From contig BMSW01000003.1 in assembly GCA_014649355.1 (NCBI GenBank), forward strand, positions 310,001 to 374,000: 64,000 nucleotides of DNA. Direction: 5' to 3'. The stretch comes from Streptomyces althioticus (GTDB lineage Bacteria; Actinomycetota; Actinomycetes; Streptomycetales; Streptomycetaceae). The notes under the pieces were generated by a model. That model saw only the letters and a program-made list of their open reading frames with translations, was not told where the DNA came from and searched no databases. Numbering within the stretch: position 1 is the first letter of the stretch; the number at the start of each line of letters is the position of its first letter. Made by a program: the position numbers and the translations under genes. Of this stretch, positions 43,374 through 51,658 are shown one piece after another.

Positions 43374-44900
43374 TCACTCGGCCGTCGAGCGCCTCCGGCG
43401 GAGGGCGAGGACGACGCCCGCCCCGGCGGCCACGGCCGCACCGGCCGCCGCGCCGAGGGCGCCGACCGGGACGTCGGACCCGGTGCTGGCGAGGCTGCCG
43501 CCCAGGTCGCCGCCGATGGTCGAGCCGACCCCGCCGGTGGTGGAGCCGGAGGCGTCCGGGCCGCCGTCCGTGCCGGTGCCGCTGCCGCCGGTGCCGGAGC
43601 CGCTGCCGTCGGAACCGCCCGAGCCGGCGGGCAGCTCCGCGCCCTTGGTGAGGGCCACGGCCAGGTTCACCGGGTCGAGTTCGGCGCCGGCGGCGTAGAA
43701 CCCGCCGAAGGCCTTGGCTCCGGCCTCCGTGAGGGTCGCGGTCACCTTGTCCAGGGTGATGACGTCGTCCTTCACGGTGAGCGCGGCCGACGGGGCGGAC
43801 AGGTCGGCGAGGACGACGTCCTGGGACGTCTCGTCGTGGTCGGCGACGTCGGCGGTCAGCGTGCCCTTGCCCTTGGTGAGGTTCACCCGCAGGTCGCTGA
43901 GGGTGAGGTCGAGGCTGTACGCGCCGTCGTGCTCGTGGCCCTTGAAGGTGACCGCGCCCTTGAATGCTGCCTTGAGGGTGCCGGCCTCCGTGTCGTAGGT
44001 GCCGGTGGCGTCGGCGAAGGTGAAGGCGCCGTTGCCGGAGGCCTGGGTGGCGCCGTCGGATGCGGTGATCGTGCCCTTGGCCACGGAGCCCGTGACGTAG
44101 GCGCGGAAGGACTGCTTCACGCCCCAGTCGAGGGTGCCGTCGGCTATGTCGCCCCGGGTGGCGGGCGCGGTGGGCTGCGAGGCGGTGGCGCTCGGGGTGG
44201 GCGTCGGGGCCTGCGTGGGGGGCGGGGCGGAGCCGGTGGGGACGGCCGTCGGGGTGACCGAACCGGTGGGCTGGGGCTCGGCGGTCGGGGAGGCCGGCGG
44301 GGTGGTGGCGGGCTCGGAGGTGGACGGCTCGGGTTCCGGCTCCGGGTCGGCCTTCTTGACGATGCTCAGTGGGTCGCCCGCGGCGCCCGCGTACGTGTCG
44401 CTGCCGAAGACCTCGCCGGCCTCCTCGGTGAGGGTGGTGGCCATGTCCGTCATCGCGCGGGTGACCGTGACCGTGGCGAGCGGGACGTCGTCCTCGGTGG
44501 TGCCGTCGCGCTCGACGTCGGCGGTGATCTCACCCTTGCCGCTGTCGAACTTCAGGTCGGAGAGGGTGAGTTCGAAGCGGTGCGCCGCCGACTTGATGTT
44601 CAGCTCGCCCTGGAAGCCGAGCGACATCACGTGGGTCGTGGAGTCGTAGGTGCCCTTGCCGTCGGTGAAGGTGAACGCGCCGTTGTTCTCCGTTTGGCTC
44701 GCACCCGCGGTCGGCGTGAAGACGCCTCGCGCGTAGGTGGCCACGTAGGTGCGGTACGACTCCTTGATGCCCCAGGTCAGTTCGTAGCCGGACAGGGGGA
44801 TCTCCGCGGCGGACGCGGAGGGGGCGGCGGTGGCGCCGAGGGCGGCCGCGGTGGCCACGGCGGCGGCGAGGGCGAGGGACCGGCGTCGTCTTGCGGACAT
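43374..44900 (-). CDS. Cell-wall-anchored HtaA-domain heme-binding protein with LAxTG sortase signal
   Basis: 508 residues. Signal peptide MSARRRRSLALAAAVATAAA to SASAAE; HtaA domain 1 (about 35-190, LTWGIKESYRTYVATY); a long Pro/Thr/Ser linker; HtaA domain 2 (about 255-440, LDWGVKQSFRAYVTGSVAKG); a Gly/Ser-rich spacer; then LASTG at about 470, a hydrophobic helix and RRRRSTAE. LAxTG is the signal used by class E sortases of Streptomyces, so the protein should be linked to peptidoglycan. HtaA domains bind heme or hemoglobin in C. diphtheriae and hand it to HmuT. Second gene after the other HtaA protein, 31 nt apart. Confidence 0.9.
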   Translation of the reverse strand: MSARRRRSLALAAAVATAAALGATAAPSASAAEIPLSGYELTWGIKESYRTYVATYARGVFTPTAGASQTENNGAFTFTDGKGTYDSTTHVMSLGFQGELNIKSAAHRFELTLSDLKFDSGKGEITADVERDGTTEDDVPLATVTVTRAMTDMATTLTEEAGEVFGSDTYAGAAGDPLSIVKKADPEPEPEPSTSEPATTPPASPTAEPQPTGSVTPTAVPTGSAPPPTQAPTPTPSATASQPTAPATRGDIADGTLDWGVKQSFRAYVTGSVAKGTITASDGATQASGNGAFTFADATGTYDTEAGTLKAAFKGAVTFKGHEHDGAYSLDLTLSDLRVNLTKGKGTLTADVADHDETSQDVVLADLSAPSAALTVKDDVITLDKVTATLTEAGAKAFGGFYAAGAELDPVNLAVALTKGAELPAGSGGSDGSGSGTGGSGTGTDGGPDASGSTTGGVGSTIGGDLGGSLASTGSDVPVGALGAAAGAAVAAGAGVVLALRRRRSTAE

Positions 44901-44931
44901 GACGGGAGTGTCTCCTTGAGGTGAAGGGGGA

Positions 44932-46353
44932 TCAGTGGTTCTGCGGGGTGTCCGCGGCGGCCTTGCCTGCGCGGCGCCTGCGGACGAGGAGCGCGGCGGC
45001 GCCGGCGAGCACCAGCAGGGATCCGGCCGCGAGGGAGAGGGGAAGAGCGGGGGACGTGCCGTCGTCGTGCGGCGCGGTGGCCTGCGCGACCGGCTCGGGC
45101 GAGGCGGCCGCGGGGGACGGGGAGGCCGTCGGGGTGGTGGTCGGGGCGCTGCCCAGGTCGGGCAGGGCGGGGAGTGCGGCGGTGTCGGTGAGGGCGACGG
45201 CCAGGGTGACCGGGTCCATCGCGGTGCCCGCCGGGTACATCCCGCCGAAGGCGTCGGCGCCCTGGGCGGTGAGCTTCGCGGGGGCCTCGGTGACGGTGGC
45301 GAGGCCGTTCCTCGCCCTGAGGTTCTCGGCGGTGAAGGTGACCAGGGGGACCTTGCGGCCGGTGTGGTCCGGTGACGCGACGTCGGCGTGGAGGGTGCCC
45401 TTGCCGTCCTTCACGGTGACGCGGACCCCGCTGAGGCGCAGGTCGAGGCCGTGCTCGCCGGTGAAGCGGACCGCGCCGCGGAAGGCGGCGGTGAGGTCGC
45501 CGTCGTCGAACGTGCCCCGGCCGCCGGGGAAGCGGAAGAGCGCGCCGCCGTCGAGGGCGCCGGAGGTGAGGGTCCAGCGGCCGCGGGCGATGTCACCGGT
45601 GACGTACTCGCGGAAGGTGCGGCGCACTCCCCAGTCGACGGCTCCGTCGACGAGCGCCGTGCTCTTCGCGGCCTTTTCGGGCTTCTTCGGCTCGGTCCTC
45701 TTGGCGGCGGGGCTCTTGGCCGCCTCGCTCCGCGGCTGCTGGACGTCGGCGGAGAGGCTGACCGGGTCGAGGGCGGTGCCGGCCGTGTAGTAGCCGGCGA
45801 AGGAGGTGGCGCCCTGGGCGGTGAGGGTGGCGGGCAGGTTGTTCAGGACGACGGAGGTGCCGCCGCCGCGCATGTCGATGCCGCCGAGGGATAGGGAGGC
45901 GAAGGGCACCTGACGGGACGTCGTGACCGCCCCGGTGTCCTTCGCCTTGCTGGTGACGTCCACGTAGAGGGTGCCGGAGCCGCCGGATATGGACACGGTG
46001 GGGCTGCTGAGGGTCAGGTCGAGCTGGTACGCGCCGCTGTCGGTGCGGTGGCCGGTGAAGTGCACCCCGCCGGAGAAGGCGGCGCGGAAGGAGCCCGTGT
46101 CGCCGTCGTACGTCCCGCTCGCCGAGTGGAAGCGGAAGCCGCTGCCGCCGACCGTGGCGGCGCCGCCGGTGAGGGCGTAACCGCCCTTGGCGACGGGGCC
46201 GGTGACGTAGCGCTGGAACGACGTCTTGATGCCCCAGTCGAGCCTGCCGCCCTGGACGGTACGGGCCTCGGCGTGCGCCGTGGCGGCCGGGACGAGCGCG
46301 CCCAGGACGGCCGCGCAGAGCACGGCGACCAGGACGCGAAGACGCGTGGGCAT
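44932..46353 (-). CDS. htaA: Membrane-anchored HtaA-domain heme-binding protein
   Basis: 473 residues. Signal peptide MPTRLRVLVAVLCAAVLGAL to AHAEA, two HtaA domains (about 30-215, starting LDWGIKTSFQRYVTGPVAKG; and 240-400, VDWGVRRTFREYVTGDIARG), a Lys-rich hinge between them (KSPAAKRTEPKKPEKAAK), a Pro/Thr/Ser stalk and a C-terminal membrane helix with RRRR. It has no sortase motif, in contrast to its neighbour, so it would sit at the membrane and pass heme from the wall protein to HmuT. An iron box 36 nt upstream points to iron repression; the gene is divergent from hmuT. Confidence 0.9.
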   Translation of the reverse strand: MPTRLRVLVAVLCAAVLGALVPAATAHAEARTVQGGRLDWGIKTSFQRYVTGPVAKGGYALTGGAATVGGSGFRFHSASGTYDGDTGSFRAAFSGGVHFTGHRTDSGAYQLDLTLSSPTVSISGGSGTLYVDVTSKAKDTGAVTTSRQVPFASLSLGGIDMRGGGTSVVLNNLPATLTAQGATSFAGYYTAGTALDPVSLSADVQQPRSEAAKSPAAKRTEPKKPEKAAKSTALVDGAVDWGVRRTFREYVTGDIARGRWTLTSGALDGGALFRFPGGRGTFDDGDLTAAFRGAVRFTGEHGLDLRLSGVRVTVKDGKGTLHADVASPDHTGRKVPLVTFTAENLRARNGLATVTEAPAKLTAQGADAFGGMYPAGTAMDPVTLAVALTDTAALPALPDLGSAPTTTPTASPSPAAASPEPVAQATAPHDDGTSPALPLSLAAGSLLVLAGAAALLVRRRRAGKAAADTPQNH

Positions 46354-46388
46354 GGCAAGTCCTCCGGAGGCGGGGGCCGGTAGCGAAT

Positions 46389-46407
46389 TAAGGTAAGGCT
46401 AACCTAA
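46389..46407. promoter_or_regulatory. Iron box between htaA and hmuT
   Basis: TAAGGTAAGGCTAACCTAA matches 17 of 19 positions of the IdeR/DmdR consensus. It lies 36 nt before htaA (minus strand) and 51 nt before hmuT (plus strand), so a single site can serve both divergent heme operons. Confidence 0.9.
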
Positions 46408-46457
46408 GCTGCACCTCGGTCAACCTCCACCCACAGCCGGAAGGAACGGACGGAACC

Positions 46458-47474
46458 GTGCGACGCTTGCGCACACATCTGGCGGGAGCACTGCTGTCCG
46501 TGCTCGCCCTCTCCCTCACCACGACCGCGTGCGGAGGCTCCTCCGACGCGGCCTCCCCCGCCCCCGCGGCCGCCTCCACGACGACGGCGGACCGCGTCGA
46601 ACCACTGGACTCCACCCCGCGGCCCCGGCTCCCGGTGACCGTCCGCTCCGCCGACGGACGGGAGGTGACGGTCGAGCAGGCGAAGCGGATCGTCCCGCTG
46701 TCCGGCAGCCTCAGCGAGATCGTGTTCACGCTGGGCCTGGGCGACCGGGTCGTCGCCCGTGACGTCACCGCCACCTTCGCGCAGGCGGCCGCCCTGCCGG
46801 TCGTCACCCGGGGACACGACGTCTCCGCCGAGAGCGTGCTGTCCCTGCGCCCCGACCTCGTGATCGCCGAGTCCACCACCGGCCCCGACGAGGCCATGGC
46901 CCAGATCCGCGCGGCAGGCGTTCCCGTCCTCGTCGTCGAGGGCGCGACCGGACTCGACGACGTCGGCCCGCGCATCCAGACCGTCGCCGAGGCGCTCGGA
47001 GTGCCGTCCGCGGGCGAAGAGCTGACCCGGCGTACGGAGGAACGCGTCGCCGCCGTCGCGGAGTCGGTCCCGGCGGAGAAGGACGAGCCGCGGGTCGCCT
47101 TCCTGTACCTGCGCGGGTCCGCCTCCGTGTACCTCATCGGCGGCAGGGGCTCCGGCGCCACCTCGCTGATCGAGGCTGCGGGCGCGGTGGACGCGGGCGC
47201 CGAGTCGGGCCTGGAGAAGGACTTCACCGCCATCACCAGCGAGGCCCTCGTCAAGGCCGCCCCGGACGCGCTGCTCGTGATGTCGAAGGGGCTGGAGTCG
47301 GTCGGCGGCGTCGACGGGCTGGTGAAGATTCCCGGCATCGCGCAGACCCCGGCCGGGATGGACCGGCGGATCGTCTCCGTCGAGGACGGCGTGCTGCTCA
47401 ACTACGGCCCGCGCACCGACCAGGTGCTCGCCTCCGTCGTGGAGCAGCTCTACGGCGAGGGCGGTGCCCGGTGA
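46458..47474 (+). CDS. hmuT: Heme-binding lipoprotein of the heme ABC importer
   Basis: 338 residues from GTG 46458, with AAGGAACGGACGGAA upstream. Lipoprotein signal: LSLTTTAC, Cys25, then GGSSDA. The class III binding-protein fold is visible: RIVPLSGSLSEIVFTLGLGDRVVARDV at the first lobe, SVLSLRPDLVIAESTTG, then helix backbone and LLNYGPRTDQVLASVVEQLY. A heme ligand candidate is Tyr in LNYGPR or His in TRGHDV. Overlaps hmuU by 4 nt (GTGA). Confidence 0.91.
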   Translation: MRRLRTHLAGALLSVLALSLTTTACGGSSDAASPAPAAASTTTADRVEPLDSTPRPRLPVTVRSADGREVTVEQAKRIVPLSGSLSEIVFTLGLGDRVVARDVTATFAQAAALPVVTRGHDVSAESVLSLRPDLVIAESTTGPDEAMAQIRAAGVPVLVVEGATGLDDVGPRIQTVAEALGVPSAGEELTRRTEERVAAVAESVPAEKDEPRVAFLYLRGSASVYLIGGRGSGATSLIEAAGAVDAGAESGLEKDFTAITSEALVKAAPDALLVMSKGLESVGGVDGLVKIPGIAQTPAGMDRRIVSVEDGVLLNYGPRTDQVLASVVEQLYGEGGAR

Positions 47475-48562
47475 GCGTCCTGACCAAGACACCTTCCGGC
47501 ACGGAACCCCGGGAGGCCGCCCCGCCCGCCCGGCGCCGCGGCGTTCCGTGGCTGCTCACGGCGGGGCTTGTCACCGCCCTCGTCGTGCTCGTGCCCGTGG
47601 CGGCCCACACCGGCGCCTATCCCGTGCCCGTCGGGGACGTGATCGCCTCCGTGCAGCACCGGTTGGGCCTCGGCGGCACCGAACTGGACCGGGTCGCCGA
47701 GTCCGTGCTGTGGAACGTACGCTTCCCGCGCATCGTGCTCGCCCTGCTCGTGGGGGCGTCGCTGGGGTGTGCGGGCGCGCTGATGCAGGGCGTGTTCGGC
47801 AACCCGCTCGCCGAACCCGGCGTCATCGGCGTCTCCTCCGGCGCGGCGGTCGGCGCGGTGGCCGCCATCGCGCTGGGGCTGAACTTCGCGGGCAACTGGA
47901 CCGTCTCCATCCTCGCGTTCGTCGCCGGTCTCGTCACCGTGCTCCTCGTGTACGCGATGTCCCGGTCGGGCGGGCGCACCGAGGTGGTGACGCTGATCCT
48001 CACCGGTATCGCGGTGAACGCCTTCGCGGGCGCGCTGATCGGGCTGTTCCTGTTCTTCGCGGACACCGCAGCCGTCAACCAGATCACCTTCTGGCAGCTC
48101 GGCTCGCTGTCCCAGGCGACCTGGCCGAAGGTGCTGGCGGTGCTGCCGTGCGCGGTACTCGGTCTTGGCGTCGCGCCCCTGTACGCCCGCCGCCTGGACC
48201 TGCTGGCGCTGGGCGAGCGGCCCGCCCGCCACCTGGGCGTGGACGTGGAGCGGCTGCGGATCGTGCTGGTGCTGGTGATCGCGCTGCTGACCGCGGCCGC
48301 GGTGAGCGTCTCCGGCATCATCGGCTTCGTCGGGCTGGTCGTGCCGCATCTGCTGCGGATGGCCGCCGGTCCCGGGCACCGGTTCCTGCTGCCGGGCAGC
48401 GCGCTGCTGGGTGCGCTGGTGCTGGTGGCGGCGGACCTGGCGGCCCGTACGGTCGCCTCGCCGGCGGAGCTGCCTCTGGGGGTGCTGACGGCGCTGCTCG
48501 GCAGCCCTTTCTTCTTCTGGCTGCTGCGGAGGACTCGGCGGCGGCACGGGGGGTGGGCGTGA
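47471..48562 (+). CDS. hmuU: Heme ABC importer permease
   Basis: FecCD family, 363 residues, about ten spans. Landmarks: RFPRIVLALLVGASLGCAGA near TM2-3, MQGVFGNPLAEPGVIGVSSGA, ARHLGVDVERLR coupling helix, and GIIGFVGLVVPHLLRMAAGPGHR. GTG start overlaps the hmuT stop. Its stop is separated from hmuV by 189 nt that hold two dispersed repeats, unusual for this type of operon. Confidence 0.92.
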   Translation: MSVLTKTPSGTEPREAAPPARRRGVPWLLTAGLVTALVVLVPVAAHTGAYPVPVGDVIASVQHRLGLGGTELDRVAESVLWNVRFPRIVLALLVGASLGCAGALMQGVFGNPLAEPGVIGVSSGAAVGAVAAIALGLNFAGNWTVSILAFVAGLVTVLLVYAMSRSGGRTEVVTLILTGIAVNAFAGALIGLFLFFADTAAVNQITFWQLGSLSQATWPKVLAVLPCAVLGLGVAPLYARRLDLLALGERPARHLGVDVERLRIVLVLVIALLTAAAVSVSGIIGFVGLVVPHLLRMAAGPGHRFLLPGSALLGALVLVAADLAARTVASPAELPLGVLTALLGSPFFFWLLRRTRRRHGGWA

Positions 48563-48575
48563 GGTTGTGTCCCGT

Positions 48576-48731
48576 CTGCGGCGGGGGTGGGGGCCGGTCG
48601 CGCAGTTCCCCGCGCCCCTAAGGGTGTTCGTCTTGCCGTACGTCCAAGCGCCCCGGCCTCCGGTGCCGCGCCGCGTGTTGTCCGCGGGGCCGTGGGGGCC
48701 GGGCGCGCCGTTCCCCGCGCCCCTGAGGGGG
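48576..48731. repeat. Two tandem copies of a dispersed GC repeat splitting hmuU from hmuV
   Basis: Copy 1 (48576-48624) and copy 2 (48682-48731) share GGGGGCCGG(T/G)CGCG, then C(A/C)GTTCCCCGCGCCCCT and (A/G)AGGG. They fill most of the 189-nt gap between hmuU and hmuV. The same core, inverted, is seen at 3.7 and 43.3 kb. Confidence 0.8.
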
Positions 48732-48751
48732 TCTGTCTGGAAGGTCCTTCC

Positions 48752-49573
48752 GTGCTTCTGCTTCGTTCCCGTCCCGTTCCTCCGTCTCCCGTCTCCCCCG
48801 GCGACATCCTCGCCGCGGCCGAAGCCCTGCACGTGCGTCTCGGCGCCCGGGACGTCCTCCACGGCGTGGACGTCGCCGTCCGCGCGGGCGAGGTGCTCGC
48901 GCTGGTCGGGCCCAACGGGGCCGGCAAGTCCACCCTGCTCGGCGCCCTCGCCGCCGACATCGCGCCCGCGGGCGGTGTCGTACGGATCCACGGGCGCCCG
49001 GTGTCGGACTGGTCCGCCCCCGAACTCGCCCTGCGCCGTGCGGTGTTGCCCCAGTCGTCGGCGCTGAGCTTCCCCTTCTCGGTGGAGGAGGTCGTACGGA
49101 TGGGACGGGCGCCCTGGGCGGCGCTGGACCCGGAGGACGACGAGGCGGCCGTCGCCGGGGCGATGGCGGCGACCGAGGTGACCGCGTTCGCGGCGCGGCC
49201 GTTCTCCGCGCTGAGCGGCGGCGAACGCGCGCGGGTAGCGCTCGCCCGGGTGCTCGCCCAGCGCGCGCCGCTGCTGATGCTCGACGAGCCGACGGCCGCG
49301 CTCGACCTGCGCCACCAGGAACTGGTGCTGCGGCTGTGCCGGGAGCGGGCGCGGGCCGGGGACGCGGTGGTGGTGGTCCTCCACGACCTCGGCCTCGCCG
49401 CGGCCTACGCCCACCGCGTGGCGGTCCTGCGCGCGGGCCGCGTCGCGGCGGACGGCCCCCCGGAGGAGATCTTCACGGCGTCCCTGCTGTCGGAGGTCTA
49501 CGACCAGCCGGTCGAGGTCCTCCCGCATCCGCGGACGGGAGCGGTGCTGGTGCTGCCCGTGCGGGAGTGGTGA
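48752..49573 (+). CDS. hmuV: Heme ABC importer ATPase
   Basis: 273 residues if it starts at GTG 48752 (MLLLRSRPVPPSP), which has AAGG 7 nt upstream; in-frame upstream codons belong to the repeats. Walker A LVGPNGAGKST, Q-loop LPQSSALSFPFSVEEVV, signature LSGGERARVALARVL, Walker B LLMLDEPTAALD, H-loop VVVLHDLGLAAAYA. HmuV type as the ATPase of iron/heme importers. Separated from hmuU by repeats but surely of the same transport system. Confidence 0.9.
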   Translation: MLLLRSRPVPPSPVSPGDILAAAEALHVRLGARDVLHGVDVAVRAGEVLALVGPNGAGKSTLLGALAADIAPAGGVVRIHGRPVSDWSAPELALRRAVLPQSSALSFPFSVEEVVRMGRAPWAALDPEDDEAAVAGAMAATEVTAFAARPFSALSGGERARVALARVLAQRAPLLMLDEPTAALDLRHQELVLRLCRERARAGDAVVVVLHDLGLAAAYAHRVAVLRAGRVAADGPPEEIFTASLLSEVYDQPVEVLPHPRTGAVLVLPVREW

Positions 49574-49694
49574 GGACCGGTGCTCCGTCAGGCGGTTCAG
49601 GTCACGGTGTGGCCGCTGTGGCCGGTCCCCGCGTCCTGCGGTGCGGGCGTCCCGGTAGGGTTCGCCTCCGGGAAGGGGAAGGTGAAGCAACCGG

Positions 49695-50693
49695 ATGAGC
49701 AGGGATCTCGGTCTTCGTAGGCTCCACGGACTCCGCGGGCCTCGCCGCACCGCGCTGGTGGCGGCTTCCGTGACCGCGCTGGCGCTGACGGCGAGCGGCT
49801 GTGTGGTGGTGCACGGCGAGCGCGAGGTGCTCCCGGCGACCACCCGCGCCGAAGCCGCCGAGGCGCTCGAGGAGTTCACGGCCGCGTACAACGCCGCCGA
49901 CAAGGCGTACGACTCCTCCCTGGACGCCGACCGCACCACCGGCGCGCTCGCCGACATCGACGGGGCCCGGCTGAAGGCGGGGAAGGTCAACAACCCGGAC
50001 GGCAACCCGAGTCACGCGCCACTGGAGCTGACCGACGCGAAGTTCACCATCCCCGCCAAGGTGGGCTGGCCGCGCTGGTTCCTCGCCGACACCGCCGCCA
50101 ACAAGGGCGGTGACGTCCGCTGGCTGCTGGTGTTCACCCGCGACGCACTGGACGACCCGTGGGAGGTGGCGTACCTGACGCTGGTCTCGCCGGACGACGT
50201 ACCGGAGTTCAAGACGGACAAGGACGGCTGGGCCGAGACCGTCCCGGCGAACTCCGGCGAAGTGGCGGTCGCACCGGGCGAGTTGAGTCAGAAGTACGCC
50301 ACGTACCTGAAGGACGGCGGGGAAGGTTTCGCGGAGGGCCCGCACACCTCCGGGTGGCGGGACACCCGGAAGAAGAAGTCGGTGCGGCCTGGTCTGGCCA
50401 CGCAGTACATCGACGAGCCGCTGGTGAACGGCGACTACGCGCCGCTGGCGCTGCGCACGGCGGACGGCGGGGCGCTGGTGTTCTTCACGACGCGGCACTT
50501 CGAGAAGCAGACGGCGGCGGCCGGGGCGACGGTGCCGACGCCGAACAAGGACGTGCTGGCGCTGACCAGCGGGGAGATACGTCAGTCCCTGACGATGGAG
50601 TTCGTCTCGAACGAGGTGGCGCTGGACCCGGCGGACGGGCCGGTGCGGGTGCTGGGGCGGATCCAGGGGCTGACGTCCGCGAAGGGCGAGTAG
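49695..50693 (+). CDS. Uncharacterised lipoprotein, conserved in Streptomyces
   Basis: 332 residues. Lipobox LALTASGC, Cys36, followed by VVVHGEREVLPATTRAEAAE. The N-terminal signal includes twin arginines (RGPRRTALVAAS), possible but not convincing as Tat. The body is an alpha+beta extracytoplasmic domain (VRWLLVFTRDALDDPWEVAYL; GLATQYIDEPLVNGDYAPLAL; GGALVFFTTRHFEKQ) that I cannot name; a DUF8094-type domain is possible. ATG 49695 follows GGGAAGG. Downstream of hmuV by 121 nt and perhaps independent of it; TAGGGT at about 49656 is a possible -10. Confidence 0.78.
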   Translation: MSRDLGLRRLHGLRGPRRTALVAASVTALALTASGCVVVHGEREVLPATTRAEAAEALEEFTAAYNAADKAYDSSLDADRTTGALADIDGARLKAGKVNNPDGNPSHAPLELTDAKFTIPAKVGWPRWFLADTAANKGGDVRWLLVFTRDALDDPWEVAYLTLVSPDDVPEFKTDKDGWAETVPANSGEVAVAPGELSQKYATYLKDGGEGFAEGPHTSGWRDTRKKKSVRPGLATQYIDEPLVNGDYAPLALRTADGGALVFFTTRHFEKQTAAAGATVPTPNKDVLALTSGEIRQSLTMEFVSNEVALDPADGPVRVLGRIQGLTSAKGE

Positions 50694-50708
50694 GACCGGC
50701 CGGGTCGG

Positions 50709-51443
50709 TCAGTGGCGCAGGGGCCAGGCGGCCCCGGTGGGGTCGGGGCGGCCGTCCGCGTACCGGGCGCAGGCGTCCGTGAGGTACTCCAGCAGGCTCA
50801 GCGGGTCGGGCAGCGGATGCTCGAGGCCGCGTACCCAGCGGACCGACGGGTCGTCGTCGCCGGGGAGGCGGGCGGGCGGGACGAGGACGTAGGAGCCCCG
50901 GCAGTGCCAGCGCAGTCCGGGATGCTCGTCCATGGTCTCGGGATGGCAGTCCAGCTCGCAGGGCCACCACTCGTCCTCGTCCTCGGGGGTGCCCCGGGTG
51001 AGGGTGAAGAACAGCAGGCGGCCGTCGTCGCTCTCGGCGACCGGACCGACCTCGACCCCGGCCTCCAGCAGGCGGTCCAGGGCCTCGCGGCCCGCGTCGA
51101 GGGGGACGTCGAGGACGTCGTGCACCATGCCCGTGGCGGTGATGAAGTTCGCCTGCGGCTGGTGGCGGGCCCAGCGCTCGATCTGGGCGTGGTCGGTGGT
51201 CGACTGGGTCTGCCAGGCGAAGGACACCGGGTGCCGGGCGGGGGTGGGACAGCCCACGCGGTCGCAGGAACAGCGGTAGCCGGCGGGGTGCGCGGCGGGC
51301 GCGAGGGGCAGTCCCGCTCCGGCGGCGGCGAGCAGCAGGGTCTCACGGCCGTCGTCTCCGGCGGCCTGCTTCGGGCGGCGTCCTCGCAGCCACTGGGAGA
51401 GTTTGCCCTGCCGGCCGCTCCGGCCGCCGAAGTCCGCGCTCAT
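50709..51443 (-). CDS. Primase/polymerase (Prim-Pol)-like domain protein
   Basis: 244 residues. The N-terminal half looks like the bifunctional primase-polymerase domain: LPLAPAAHPAGYRCSCDRVG, then CPTPARHP with the zinc-ribbon-like CxC..C..HP, IERWARHQPQANFITATG, and MVHDVLDVPLDAG, which aligns with the catalytic DxD strand of active enzymes. DVPLD there is divergent. A conserved Streptomyces protein with stand-alone Prim-Pol homology and no helicase partner; activity unproven. ATG 51443. Converges on the lipoprotein gene by 15 nt. Confidence 0.75.
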   Translation of the reverse strand: MSADFGGRSGRQGKLSQWLRGRRPKQAAGDDGRETLLLAAAGAGLPLAPAAHPAGYRCSCDRVGCPTPARHPVSFAWQTQSTTDHAQIERWARHQPQANFITATGMVHDVLDVPLDAGREALDRLLEAGVEVGPVAESDDGRLLFFTLTRGTPEDEDEWWPCELDCHPETMDEHPGLRWHCRGSYVLVPPARLPGDDDPSVRWVRGLEHPLPDPLSLLEYLTDACARYADGRPDPTGAAWPLRH

Positions 51444-51658
51444 CTATCCCCTCGCCTCGCCGTCGTGCGCTCCAGCATGCCCTATGGTCCCACGATCGTG
51501 CGCATCGGGGGCCCGAAGCGCCTAATCACCGCAGGTGGGACGAGGGTGACGGCACCGGGCGCAAGCTGACCGGTGGGGCGAACAGGACATCCGCCGGGAG
51601 GCCGCGGACCGGGTGTCGGTGCTCGGTCCGCCCTGATGCGCCTGCCTACCGTGGCGTC

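Noticed and set aside
48587..48751. N-terminal extension of hmuV
   Set aside because: The in-frame sequence consists of the two intergenic repeats (GAGRAVPRAP twice) and has no ribosome site at its start.
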